A stretch of DNA of 64,000 nt, from the NCBI RefSeq assembly GCF_025685655.1, contig NZ_JAGSYG010000001.1:186001-250000 (forward strand), read 5' to 3'. A model generated the notes under the pieces. That model did no database searches and had not been told where the DNA came from. It was given only the letters and a program-made list of their open reading frames with translations. Below, piece after piece: positions 35,801-44,076 of this stretch (positions are counted from its first letter, which is position 1; each line of letters opens with the position of its first letter). The DNA comes from Acidicapsa ligni (GTDB lineage: Bacteria; Acidobacteriota; Terriglobia; Terriglobales; Acidobacteriaceae). A program made the position numbers and the translations under genes.

Positions 35801-36397
35801 TGATTGATTTCCGGCATTCAGAGAGCCGGAAACGGGGGTGATGGTGAAGCCGGTTGCGCTGAACGCGCCTCCCTGGCCACCGGCAAAACCGGACGAGGTC
35901 GGGGATACTCCGGGCTGGAGGGCCAGGAGATCGGTATAGCTGCGCGAAACCAGCGGCATGGCGGTCATGGTTTTTCCGCTGATGACCTCGCCCATCTGCG
36001 TGCTTACTGTTTCGGCATGTACAGCATCTGCGGTGACGGTGACTTGCTCTGCATCGCTGCCGACTTGCAGGGTTATATCGACTTGCAGCACATCGTTGAC
36101 GGTGAGCAGCAATCCAGACCGAACGGCAGCCTTGAATCCGGCCGTGCTCGCTTCAACGTCGTAGGTTCCGATCGCCAGGGCGTGAAAGGAATACAGTCCT
36201 CGGGCATCGGTTTTAATTGTCAGCTTAACGCCGGTTTCTTCGTTTGTAGCGGTGACCTGGACGCCAGGGACGACGCGACCGTTTGCGTCTCGTATCAGAC
36301 CCAGGATCGTACCTTGAGTCGACTGAGCGCGACTCGAAGCGCAGAAAACCAGCGCCAGGGCAATCAGGGAAAAGACAACCATCATTTTTTTGTACAT
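32873..36397 (-). CDS. Oar-like TonB-dependent receptor with CarboxypepD_reg domain
   Basis: 1174 residues. Signal peptide 1-24 (ending SSRAQ), a carboxypeptidase-regulatory-like domain (about 30-115: GTILGLIRDANGRVVPGVQVTATN), a plug (about 120-240) and a barrel to the end. FGGTIGGPIKHDKLFFFGDYQGDR (about 297-320) is the family hallmark. The C-terminus is MQLSLKLLF with a final Phe. It is a paralogue of the receptor at 23970-27512 with clearly different sequence. Its promoter region (36398-36758) has an operator-like site and a 21-bp tandem repeat; the phosphodiesterase gene follows. Confidence 0.93.
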   Translation of the reverse strand: MYKKMMVVFSLIALALVFCASSRAQSTQGTILGLIRDANGRVVPGVQVTATNEETGVKLTIKTDARGLYSFHALAIGTYDVEASTAGFKAAVRSGLLLTVNDVLQVDITLQVGSDAEQVTVTADAVHAETVSTQMGEVISGKTMTAMPLVSRSYTDLLALQPGVSPTSSGFAGGQGGAFSATGFTITPVSGSLNAGNQSVNGQREASNGFLLNGTTVEEFAFSGAGIIPNLDSIAEFRILTNNFDAEYGNYSGGQINVITKSGTNTFHGSVFEFLRNAAFDAKNYFATTRDDHKENQFGGTIGGPIKHDKLFFFGDYQGDRVIIGQSALGRIPVPSDAERQGNFSAPALASVLSGTVRGSFWAQQLSNSLGYTVSQGEPYYFAGCSSAQCVFPGAQIPASVITVPSRNLLAYVPPANTVDGTGNSFFTPGSGPERLSDDKGSGRIDFNSRLGLITGYYFFDQYLESVPNLLLPGFGDNFTGRSQVVNIGDTKTLGNSTINEAHFGFTRLKYEIHIPTGGGVVTPGSLGFAEGANTLGISPSIPQYARIPNMDFNAFSFGASGGPLGITENTAQVSDNFSKIIRAHTLTFGGQFHYNQLAEYNLGSNGSFGFDGGETGVDFADFLIGAPTSYSQSQIYPSYGRSRSFGLFAQDSWHAMSNLTLNYGLRWDVSRPWSELHNELETLVPGLQSQVFPGAPVGWVFPGDPGIPSTLAPTRYNNLAPRVGLAYSPSAAGGFLKKLTGEPGKSSIRAAWGRFYSSFEGATNFNAVGDAPFGNYYGSPVPPEFVTPFVDRGTGNVEGQRFPSPPPPANSSRSHPDTSINWANYLPIGTSPGFWYKNVLPYTEQYELSLQRQLSASMVFTMSYVGAQGHHLLSSVEANPGNPALCLSVSQPGQVIPGTSTCGPNGENGVYSPVAGGTINGTRAPFGENFGSDGLFMTNGKSNYNSLQLSLQQRLPHLEYLAGYTYSKSLDNASGYGEQINILNPEQNALSAFNATHNFVVSYNYDLPFYLIPGPSRLTKGWKWTGITRFATGQPVTLYEIDDRSLLGTGSAGAISVPLDRPNYTPGSLHFSNPRSGKPYFNTALFSPETLGQLGTSSRRFFGGPGINNWDTALLKDTAIKEGINLEFRAELFNALNHAQFGAPDGNFNDSTFGLVNTANSPRIMQLSLKLLF

Positions 36398-36506
36398 TTC
36401 ACCATCCTTGATTCAGTGGTCTTAAAAAATTTGCCCGTGAACGCACGTCGATGCTTAGGCCTGTTCAGCTCATTCGCTGGGCGCGGGATCATAGCGGATC
36501 ATTTTT

Positions 36507-36568
36507 TTTGTGTCTGCAGTAGCCGGTTTGTGCCTGCAGGAGTCAGGTTTGTGTCTGCGGGAGCCAGG
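36507..36568. repeat. Imperfect 20-21-bp tandem repeat, three copies, upstream of the second TonB receptor
   Basis: Copies begin at 36507, 36527 and 36548. Each reads roughly TTTGTGYCTGCRGKAGYCRG. The array is 110-171 bases before the receptor start, within the 361-base gap 36398-36758. No gene is seen in that gap. Confidence 0.7.
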
Positions 36569-36647
36569 ACGTGACTCGCTCCGCGTATTGAAGCAATAAG
36601 CTGATTATCGACCAGGAAGAGCGTGAGCCTCTTTAACAAAACGTGAA

Positions 36648-36660
36648 TTAAAACGTTTGA
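36648..36660. promoter_or_regulatory. Candidate LacI-family operator upstream of the second TonB receptor
   Basis: TTAAAACGTTTGA is almost a perfect palindrome around AAACGTTT, the commonest LacI-family operator centre. It is about 250 bases before the receptor start. Two LacI-type genes lie 5-7 kb away. Recognised by eye only. Confidence 0.4.
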
Positions 36661-36758
36661 ACATGATGTTCTACGCGAAAGTCTAAAAGTAGCTATCGGT
36701 CACTTCTGGGATCGTATTCTGGTAACCAATCGAGGATGATGTGCTGCTGCTGGGCGGA

Positions 36759-38360
36759 TTAATCTTCCTCGGCATTGCTGAAGCGGGATTCGTTCAGATC
36801 CAGTTCGCGTTCGATTCGACGCAGGACCTGGTCGTTGATCCGGCCTTCGTTGCGCAGGCGAACTGCGGTTTCGCGTTCGATGCTCTCGGCTTCCCTGGAG
36901 ATCTCGATGAAGAACTGGTGGTGGTCGGCGTGTTCCGGGTTCTCTTCGCCGGGCTGAAGGCCTGCCAGCCTGTGACGATAGTGCCCAATGATGTCCTCAT
37001 AGATTTCATCCGATTTGCCGCCATCCTCAAGTCGGGCTGTTTCCAGATGGGTCAGTGCGGCGGTGATTACCTGGCGGCGCGCTTCCTGCTCTTCACAGTT
37101 GGGGCCACCTGAGCCTTCCATACCCAGCATGCGGACCAGCGGCGTCAATGTAACTCCCTGCAGGACGAGGGTTACGAGAATGACGCAGAAGGTCAGAAAC
37201 ACGATCAGATCTCGCTCGGGGAAGGCCCGGCCATCCGCGAGCAGAGTGGGAAGAGACAGGGCCGCCGCGAGCGAGACTACGCCGCGCATTCCGGTCCAGC
37301 CGACAATGAAGACCTGCCGGGGTGAAGGTGCTTTTTCTTTCTGCTGGCTGAACCGGTTGCGCAGCCAGTTTGAAATCCATGCGCCGGGAAAGACCCATGC
37401 CATGCGCAGAACGATCAGCACCAGGCTGAAGAGCGCTCCGTCGAGCAGGATTTTGGAGATGCTGTATCCGCGAATCGAGGAGAGGAGGATAGGAAGCTGA
37501 AGCCCGATGAGGAGAAAGACAAGGCCATTCAAAACAAAGGTAAAGGACTGCCAGAAAGAGTAGATCTGAATGCGTACCGGGGGCGAGAAGAGGCGCGCGC
37601 TTTTGCGAGTCAGGAACAGTCCGCAGGCCACTACGGCGAGGACGCCGGAGGAATGAACGGCATCGGCGGCGAAATAGGCGGCGTAAGGGACGAGGATGCT
37701 CAGGGCAATTTCGATAGGGCCGTCGTCGATGTGCCGCTCGCCAAAGGCGATGATCCAGCCTACAAGCAGCCCGATGCCTGCGCCGCCGACTACGAGCCAG
37801 GCCAGCGTTAACAGGCTGCCGGAGACGGTTGGGACGCTTCCGCTTACGACCAGCGCGATGGCGAACTCCAGTGCGAGTAGGCCGGTGGCATCGTTGATGA
37901 GACTCTCGCCCTCCAGAATGTCGACGATGCGGCCGGGCAGTCCTACTTTTTTCGCGATTGAGGTCGCAGCGATGGCATCCGTGGGGGCCACGATTGCTCC
38001 GAGGACCAGGCCGAGACGCCAGTCGAAGCCGGCGAAAAATTTAGGGGTGAACAGGGCTACTCCCACGACGGTAAAACCAACCAGGCCAAACGCGAGGAGG
38101 AAAATGCTGACCAGATTGGAGCGGAAATCCCGCCATGAGGTGGCCCATGCTGAGGAGTAGAGCAATGGAGGCAGGACTACGAGAAAGATCAGATCCGGAT
38201 TGAGTGCGATGCGCGGGATGCCGGGAATAAATCCCAGCAGCAGTCCACCGATAATCATTACGATCGGATAGGGCGTGCCAATCTTTCGCGCCAACTGTCC
38301 AAACGCAATGATGAAGAGCAGTAGCAGCAGAAAAAGCAGTTCGGCTGTTCTGATGTCCAT
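36759..38360 (-). CDS. CPA1-family Na+/H+ antiporter
   Basis: 533 residues. About twelve membrane segments lie within residues 1-405. The ion-site motifs of the family are present: GAIVAPTDAIAATSIAKKVGLP (about 118-139) and ILEGESLINDATGLLALEFA (about 146-165, with the Asn-Asp pair). A hydrophilic C-terminal tail of about 120 residues contains predicted helices (HLETARLEDGGKSDEIYEDII) and probably senses pH or binds regulators. It exchanges Na+ or K+ for H+ across the inner membrane. No operon partner is apparent. Confidence 0.92.
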   Translation of the reverse strand: MDIRTAELLFLLLLLFIIAFGQLARKIGTPYPIVMIIGGLLLGFIPGIPRIALNPDLIFLVVLPPLLYSSAWATSWRDFRSNLVSIFLLAFGLVGFTVVGVALFTPKFFAGFDWRLGLVLGAIVAPTDAIAATSIAKKVGLPGRIVDILEGESLINDATGLLALEFAIALVVSGSVPTVSGSLLTLAWLVVGGAGIGLLVGWIIAFGERHIDDGPIEIALSILVPYAAYFAADAVHSSGVLAVVACGLFLTRKSARLFSPPVRIQIYSFWQSFTFVLNGLVFLLIGLQLPILLSSIRGYSISKILLDGALFSLVLIVLRMAWVFPGAWISNWLRNRFSQQKEKAPSPRQVFIVGWTGMRGVVSLAAALSLPTLLADGRAFPERDLIVFLTFCVILVTLVLQGVTLTPLVRMLGMEGSGGPNCEEQEARRQVITAALTHLETARLEDGGKSDEIYEDIIGHYRHRLAGLQPGEENPEHADHHQFFIEISREAESIERETAVRLRNEGRINDQVLRRIERELDLNESRFSNAEED

Positions 38361-38504
38361 CGATCGATGTCCTCCGCAGGGTCGAAGCTGCTATACCTGT
38401 CCGGTCCATTATGCATGGCTGCGTCTCGCAATCATAGACATGGATGGGCGGATCGGCTGGGCGTGGTAAAGACCGTGATAGATACCATGCCTTAGGATGA
38501 GGCA

Positions 38505-39461
38505 ATGGCTTCTTCGATTCATGCTGCCAACACCGCCAACACAACCGAGGCAATCGGGAGCGATGCTCCTCTGCTGGAGATTACGGACCTGCATGTCTGG
38601 TTTGGTGCAGTGGAGGTGGTGCGCGGGGTGAGTCTCTCGCTGCATCGCGGTGAGGTGCTGGGGCTGGTGGGAGAGTCGGGTTCGGGCAAGAGCGTGACTT
38701 CGCTGGCGATCCTGGGATTGCTGAATCCTGCGGCCCGTGTTGCGGGGTCGATACGCTGGCAGGGGCGTGAGTTGCTGGGAGCGGATGTGGCCAGCCTGAG
38801 CGCCAGCCAGAGGGCTGCCCTGAGGGCAATACGCGGACGCGAGATTGCCATGATCTTTCAGGAGCCGATGACGGCTCTCAATCCGGTGATGACGGTTGGG
38901 AGGCAGTTGACGGAGGCGATCCTGGTGCACTCCAAGGTGTCTGGGCGCTCGGCAAAGGCTCATGCCATTTCTGCGATGGAGGCGGTGGCGATTCCGGAGG
39001 CTGCGGGGCGCTATGGCGATTATCCGCACCAGTTTTCCGGCGGGCAGAGGCAGCGCATTCTGATTGCGATGGCCCTGGTGCATAAGCCGCAATTACTGAT
39101 TGCCGATGAGCCGACGACGGCCCTGGATGTGACGGTGCAGGCGCAGGTTTTGGATCTGCTGAAGGACCTGCAACGCGAGCATGGCGTGGCTATGCTGTTT
39201 ACGAGTCATGACCTGGCCGTGGTGGGGCAGATGGCCAACCGGGTGGCGGTCATGCGCTATGGGCAGGTGCTGGAGAGTGGAAGCGCGGTTCAGGTGCTGG
39301 CTGAGGCGCAGCATCCGTATACGCGGAGCCTGCTGGGGGCGGTTCCTACGCTGAGAACGGACCGGAATTTACCGTTGGCCACACTTGCTTCTTCAGGCAT
39401 ACGAGACGCTGGTCCGCTGCTTGAAACGGTCCCCGGACATTGGGTCCGGCAGAGCAAGTAA
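38505..39461 (+). CDS. Orphan oligopeptide/dipeptide-type ABC transporter ATPase
   Basis: 318 residues with all ABC motifs: Walker A GESGSGKS (56-63), Q-loop IFQEPM, signature FSGGQRQR, Walker B LLIADEPTTALD and the switch His in FTSHD. The C-terminal HPYTRSLLGAVP matches the extra oligopeptide-type domain of DppD/OppD proteins. Those proteins normally work with two permeases, a second ATPase and a binding protein, but none is adjacent. It may serve a transporter encoded elsewhere. A terminator follows at 39526. Confidence 0.9.
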   Translation: MASSIHAANTANTTEAIGSDAPLLEITDLHVWFGAVEVVRGVSLSLHRGEVLGLVGESGSGKSVTSLAILGLLNPAARVAGSIRWQGRELLGADVASLSASQRAALRAIRGREIAMIFQEPMTALNPVMTVGRQLTEAILVHSKVSGRSAKAHAISAMEAVAIPEAAGRYGDYPHQFSGGQRQRILIAMALVHKPQLLIADEPTTALDVTVQAQVLDLLKDLQREHGVAMLFTSHDLAVVGQMANRVAVMRYGQVLESGSAVQVLAEAQHPYTRSLLGAVPTLRTDRNLPLATLASSGIRDAGPLLETVPGHWVRQSK

Positions 39462-39525
39462 TGCGGGCAAGCAAGACGGGCAAGTAGTGCCTTCTAAACG
39501 AAACAGGCACCTCTGAATGAGGCAA

Positions 39526-39565
39526 GCCCACCCTACGCCTGAGCGCGGGGTGGGCCGTCTTTTTG
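39526..39565 (+). terminator. Rho-independent terminator of the ABC ATPase gene
   Basis: GCCCACCC (39526-39533) pairs with GGGTGGGC (39548-39555); a small inner CGC/GCG stem lies in the loop, and CGTCTTTTTG follows. Confidence 0.8.
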
Positions 39566-39601
39566 TGCCTGTCTATCTTCGGTTCAAACTACAGGTTTTG
39601 C

Positions 39602-40078
39602 TTACGCGCCGACTTCGACTGCGGACTCGACGACGCTCTCAGCAGCGACTGTCACCTTGACGTGCGCGGTGACTTCGCGGTGCAGCTTGATGGCAACCGC
39701 AGTCTCACCGACAGCCTTGAGGGGCTCGGCCAACTGGATCTTGCGGCGGTCGACTTCGAAGCCTTTGACCTCGAGCTCGTGTGCGATATCGGCTGAGGTG
39801 ACGGAACCGAAGAGGTGGCCGTTCTCGCCCGACTTGCGGGTGAAGTTGAGAACCAGAGGCTCGAGTTGAGCGGCCAGGGATTCGGCAACAGCCTTCTCCG
39901 AAGCGGAGCGGCGCGCAGCAGAGGCCTTCATCTGTTCAATGACGGCCTTGTTGGAGGTGGTAGCCTGCAGGGCCAGCTTGCGCGGCAGCAGGAAATTGCG
40001 ACCATAGCCCTCGGCCACTTTCACCACGTCTCCGCGGTGGCCAAGATTCGCTACGTCTTCTTTCAGAATGACTTCCAT
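39602..40078 (-). CDS. rplI: Large-subunit ribosomal protein bL9
   Basis: 158 residues, slightly longer than the usual 148-150. The N-terminal signature MEVILKEDVANLGHRGDVVKVAEGYGRNFLLPRKLA is diagnostic. The long connecting helix (about 42-75) and C-terminal rRNA-binding domain follow. The product binds 23S rRNA and helps maintain the reading frame. It is the last gene of the minus-strand rpsF-rpsR-rplI set, with a 220-base gap to rpsR that has no recognised feature. Confidence 0.97.
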   Translation of the reverse strand: MEVILKEDVANLGHRGDVVKVAEGYGRNFLLPRKLALQATTSNKAVIEQMKASAARRSASEKAVAESLAAQLEPLVLNFTRKSGENGHLFGSVTSADIAHELEVKGFEVDRRKIQLAEPLKAVGETAVAIKLHREVTAHVKVTVAAESVVESAVEVGA

Positions 40079-40298
40079 TGGAAACTCTCCATTGTTTCAG
40101 GCGGCGCTTTTGGAACTGACCTCATATTGTTCAAACACGGGGTAGAGCCAGGGGTTGCGCCGCGACGGATTATAGAGCCGTACCACATTAGTCTGACTAC
40201 TCCACAAAGGCAGTAGTGTTGCGAATTGTTCAAAATTCAGCAACATTTACCTTTGAGGTGCTTTCAGAGCCACTGGGACCGCTCTCTAGCATCTCGGT

Positions 40299-40664
40299 TT
40301 AGTGGCGCGCGGCGAATGGCAGCAGAGCGATGTTGCGGGCCTGCTTGATTGCGCGGGTCAGGCGGCGCTGGTGCGTGGTGCAGACACCGGTGAGACGCCG
40401 GGGAACGATCTTGCCGCGCTCGGCCACAAAGCCCTGGAGCAGGCGAACGTCGCGGTAGGGGATCGCATCGATCTTTTCGGTGCAGAACTTGCAGACTTTT
40501 TTGCGGCGGAAGAACTTGCCGCGGCCGCCAGGGCCGCCGGAAGGACGCGCGCCAGCAGGACGACCACCGCCACCACCGTGCGAGCCGCCGGGGCCAGATT
40601 GCCCTGAGGGACCGGACGGTGCGCCAGCGCTCTCGGGGGCCTTTACCTGATTTTCATCGGACAT
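40299..40664 (-). CDS. rpsR: Small-subunit ribosomal protein bS18 with Gly/Pro-rich N-terminal extension
   Basis: 121 residues from ATG 40664, which has AAAGGAAA six bases upstream; an ATG 33 bases earlier is possible. The conserved core is [14 protein letters not shown] (about 51-64), [50 protein letters not shown]. The first 50 residues are an unusual extension of Gly, Pro, Ser and Ala ([15 protein letters not shown]). Usual bS18 is 75-90 residues. It binds bS6 on the 30S platform; bS6 is the gene immediately upstream and is itself extended. Confidence 0.96.
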   Translation of the reverse strand: MSDENQVKAPESAGAPSGPSGQSGPGGSHGGGGGRPAGARPSGGPGGRGKFFRRKKVCKFCTEKIDAIPYRDVRLLQGFVAERGKIVPRRLTGVCTTHQRRLTRAIKQARNIALLPFAARH

Positions 40665-40795
40665 AGGATTTCCTTTTTCTTGTGCGTTGCCCGGCATCTC
40701 CGGGTCGCTGGTTCCGGCTGACTATCCACAGCTTTTCAACGGGCGGTGGCAGCAGCAATTCAAAAAGATGAAGCTTGAAAAACTCGCTTGAAAAA

Positions 40796-41269
40796 CTAGG
40801 CGCTTACCTGCTCCGCTTCCACTTCTTCGGCGGCAACTGCGGCAGGTGCAACCGGCTCAGCTACGGCGACCGGGGCAGATGCTGCAACTGGTGCGGCGGC
40901 GGCAGGCTGCTGCTGCGGCATCGCGCTCAGCTTCTTACGGCTGTTGCGGATGGCGCGAACCTTGGCGAGACGCTTTTCTTCTTCGTCCATGCGCACGGTG
41001 ATGAACTTGATCACCGGCTCTGTGACGCGGAGACGACGCTCGAGCTCGGCGACTACGACTCCGTCGGCTTCAATGGTCAGCAGAACATAGTTGCCGTCGT
41101 TGAACTTGCGCACGGTGTACGCGAGCTTGCGGCGGCCAAGCTTCTCGGTCGACTTGATGACGCCGCCGCCAGTGGTGACGGTGCCTTCAAAGCCTGCAAC
41201 GAGCTTGTCCAGTTCTTCTTCAACCACATCCGGGCGAACGATGAACATTACTTCATAAACACGATCCAT
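40796..41269 (-). CDS. rpsF: Small-subunit ribosomal protein bS6 with low-complexity C-terminal tail
   Basis: 157 residues from ATG 41269, with GGAAAGAG upstream; a start at 41293 is less likely. The core is RVYEVMFIVRPDVVEEELDKLV (3-24), YTVRKFNDGNYVLLTIEADG and VIKFITVRMDEEEKR. After about residue 118 the tail is Ala/Val/Pro/Glu-rich (PQQQPAAAAPVAASAPVAV) and ends EAEQVSA. bS6 partners bS18 on the 30S platform. It lies after pth with a 157-base gap, as in many bacteria. Confidence 0.96.
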   Translation of the reverse strand: MDRVYEVMFIVRPDVVEEELDKLVAGFEGTVTTGGGVIKSTEKLGRRKLAYTVRKFNDGNYVLLTIEADGVVVAELERRLRVTEPVIKFITVRMDEEEKRLAKVRAIRNSRKKLSAMPQQQPAAAAPVAASAPVAVAEPVAPAAVAAEEVEAEQVSA

Positions 41270-41426
41270 GTTTGACTCTTTCCGCTGAAACATTCGTTTT
41301 CAGCCATGCCCGCCGGCCTTGCCCGTCTTTCAATCAAGACTCAACCTTAGCGGCCTTCTCACCTGTACTGCCTGATCTGCTACTGAACTACCGGACTTCA
41401 GGAACGAATTTTCTATTCCTTTATCC

Positions 41427-42089
41427 CTAATCCCTGCGGTTAAACTCGTTCATTGCCGCTGCCGGACCCACTTCTACAATTCTCCGAACGGCTGTTGCTA
41501 CTTTGTCCAAGACTTCATCCAGCACTGCCAGATCCGCCTTACGCATCGGATCGAGCAGGTAATCCTTGCCACCTCTGCGCTTTGCTCCAGCCGCAATTGC
41601 TTCGGCTGGAAGATCGGGCCCAACGCCGATCCGAATCCTCAACCACTCGTTCGAACCGAGAACCGAGGTGATACTGCGCGCTCCGTTATGGCCCGCTGGA
41701 GAACCTCGCTCCTTGATCTTCACCGTGCCCAGCGGCAGATCCAGTTCGTCGTACAGCACGACCATGTTCTGCCCTGTCTGACTACCAGCCCCGGCTTCGA
41801 ACTCCTTCACCAGGGCGGCTACGGAAAGCCCGCTCAGGTTCATGAAGGTTTCCGGCTTGGCCAGGATCACTTCTCGTCCACCCAACCTTGTGGTTCCGGT
41901 AAGAGCCTTGCATCGCCGGTTCTGGACCACAATCCCTTGCTGCTGGGCGATGCGGTCGATTGCCATGAATCCCGCGTTATGCGGTGTCCACTGGTACTCC
42001 ATGCCGGGATTGCCCAACCCCACCACCAGAAACGGGCTGGTGGAATTGGACGTAATCGGACTGCCCGGCAGTTGTGCTTCCTCAACCAA
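41427..42089 (-). CDS. pth: Peptidyl-tRNA hydrolase
   Basis: 220 residues. After an unusual 20-residue N-terminal leader the enzyme begins FLVVGLGNPGMEYQWTPHNAGFMAIDRI, where His37 corresponds to the catalytic His. KPETFMNLSG (about 80-89), LYDELDLPLGTVKIKERGSPAGHNGARSI (about 112-140, with the catalytic Asp) and the closing region complete the family pattern. It releases tRNA from prematurely dropped peptidyl-tRNA in the cytosol. It begins three bases after rplY ends, so the pair is tightly co-translated. Confidence 0.96.
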   Translation of the reverse strand: MVEEAQLPGSPITSNSTSPFLVVGLGNPGMEYQWTPHNAGFMAIDRIAQQQGIVVQNRRCKALTGTTRLGGREVILAKPETFMNLSGLSVAALVKEFEAGAGSQTGQNMVVLYDELDLPLGTVKIKERGSPAGHNGARSITSVLGSNEWLRIRIGVGPDLPAEAIAAGAKRRGGKDYLLDPMRKADLAVLDEVLDKVATAVRRIVEVGPAAAMNEFNRRD

Positions 42090-42092
42090 GAG

Positions 42093-42758
42093 TTACTTCT
42101 TTGCGTCGGCAGCCGGAGCGTCCGTCTTGCCCTTCTTGGCAACTTCAGGCTCGGTTCCAGCAGCGGCGGCTTCAGGAGCGGCCTCGGCGCGGATCGAGAT
42201 TACGTGAGCAATGGTTGCATCCTCAGCCGACAGGAACTTGATCGAGCCGGAGTGAGGCAGATCGCTGACGTGAATTGCGCCGAAGAGAGCCAGGTTGGTG
42301 ACATCGACATCGATGTGGCTGGGAATCTCGGCTGGCAAGCACTCGAGTTCCACTTCACGCATAACCTGATCGAGCATGCCGCCCTCGTTCTTGACGCCTG
42401 AGGCTACGCCGATCAGACGAACAGGAACGCTGACGCGGATGGCCTTGTCGAGCGCGATGCGCTTGAGATCGATGTGCAGCAGGGTGTCGCGGATCGGTTC
42501 GTACTGCCAGTCCACGATCATGGCTTTTACTTTGCCGGAGCCGGTGACATCCACGTCAAAAATGGTGTTGTGGCCAGACTCGGAGTGCAGGATGCGCAGA
42601 ATCTGCTTGGGGTCCAGTTCGAGCGCGATGGACTCTTTTCCAGCGCCGTAAATGACGGCGGGAATTTTGCCTGCAACGCGAACCTGGCGGGCAGCATTCT
42701 TATTGAACTTTCCATTGGCCGGCACTTGGCGGGGCGTGGCGATTACGACTTCAGGCAT
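42093..42758 (-). CDS. rplY: Ribosomal protein bL25 (CTC/TL5 type)
   Basis: 221 residues, the long CTC form. The N-terminal 5S-rRNA-binding domain (about 1-95) has KNAARQVRVAGKIPAVIYGAG and LRILHSESGHNTIFDVDV. A beta-rich TL5 domain (about 100-185) has LIGVASGVKNEGGMLDQVMREVELECLPAEIP. An Ala/Lys/Glu-rich tail follows. It binds 5S rRNA in the 50S subunit. The order prs-rplY-pth is conserved in many bacteria. Confidence 0.96.
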   Translation of the reverse strand: MPEVVIATPRQVPANGKFNKNAARQVRVAGKIPAVIYGAGKESIALELDPKQILRILHSESGHNTIFDVDVTGSGKVKAMIVDWQYEPIRDTLLHIDLKRIALDKAIRVSVPVRLIGVASGVKNEGGMLDQVMREVELECLPAEIPSHIDVDVTNLALFGAIHVSDLPHSGSIKFLSAEDATIAHVISIRAEAAPEAAAAGTEPEVAKKGKTDAPAADAKK

Positions 42759-42908
42759 TTTTCTCTCATTCTCTCTCGGGCACGCGCTGCAAATAAGCAG
42801 GTTGCGCTCCCTTTGTTAAAGATGGACCAGGGATAAGAACAGGGATTAGAAACGTGTCACGGTTGACGCCATTTTGCTAATCGAATTCCGTTTCCCTGCA
42901 TCCTCCGG

Positions 42909-43976
42909 TTAATTGAAGAGACTGCTAACGCTGGTCTCCATGTGAATGCTTTCGATGGCTGCGCCCAGAAGCCCAGCGATTGAAAGCACCTTGATCTTCG
43001 ACAACTTCTGCGCAGCTTCCCGCAGAGGAACTGTATTCGTCACTACCAACTGCTCCATGCGCGAGTTGGCAATGCGGTCAATCGCGGGTCCGGAGAGCAC
43101 CGCGTGGGTGGCGCAGGCATGAACTGCAGTTGCCCCGTTTGCCAGTAGCGCATCCACCGTCTTGACCAGTGTTCCGGCGGTATCCACCATGTCGTCGATC
43201 ACCAGGCAGGTACGCCCTTTTACGTCGCCGATCACATGCATTACTTCCGAAACATTCATATCCGTACGACGCTTATCCACAATGGCCAGCGGTGCGCCCA
43301 TCTTGGTGGCGAAGAAGCGAGCACGCTCCACGCCGCCTGCATCGGGCGAAACCACGGTCAGGTTGGGCAGGTTCAACTCCCGGAAGTGGCTGACCAGCAC
43401 CGGGCTGGCAAACAGGTGATCCACCGGAATATTGAAAAAGCCCTGAATCTGCGCCGCGTGCAAATCCACAAACAATGCGCGGTTGGCGCCGGCTGTGGTT
43501 AACAGGTCGGCAATCAACTTGGCACTGATGGCTACGCGCGGACGGTCTTTTCTGTCCTGCCGGGCGTAACCGTAGTACGGGACGACTGCCGTAATTCTCG
43601 CGGCAGAGGCCCGCTTGAGTGCGTCAATCATGATCAGCAGCTCAAGCAAATGCTGGTCGACGGGAAAGCATGTCGGCTGTACGAGAAAGACGTCGGTACC
43701 GCGAACATTTTCCAGCAGTTGAAAGTAAACTTCACCGTCGGCAAATCGCTGGAGCTTGCTTTCGCCCAGCTTGACACCGACAAATCCGGCAATCTCTTCG
43801 GCCAGCGGGCGATTGGCCGATCCGGAGAAGAGCTTGAAGCTCTTGTCCTCACCCAATCCCCGGCTCCGCTTCCGCTCGGAGGCCAATTTGGCCTCTTTCA
43901 TCTTCGGGCTGCCTTCGGTTGATGCTGCCGTGGCTACTGCTTCTTCATTGACAACTGCCTGCTCGTCCGTCTTCAC
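42909..43976 (-). CDS. prs: Ribose-phosphate pyrophosphokinase
   Basis: 355 residues from GTG 43976, chosen because GGGAGGAG stands seven bases upstream. ATG 43901 and GTG 44063 are alternatives, and the latter nearly abuts the tRNA gene. After an acidic and basic extension of about 45 residues comes the enzyme: [67 protein letters not shown], and the PRPP loop [15 protein letters not shown]. It makes PRPP from ribose 5-phosphate and ATP for nucleotides, His and Trp. Ribokinase at 4756 could feed its substrate. Confidence 0.95.
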   Translation of the reverse strand: [355 protein letters not shown]

Positions 43977-44076
43977 TCGTAAGCTCCTCCCAAGCTGGTT
44001 GGCTTTGGTTGCTTCCTGAATCCCTTCGAACCCTGTAATTGCCTGTTCTCGTGAACGCGGCACAGGTTCGAAAATC

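Noticed and set aside
36759-39461. Possible transport operon joining the antiporter and the ABC ATPase
   Set aside because: The two genes are divergent, belong to unrelated transport classes, and the ATPase has its own terminator.
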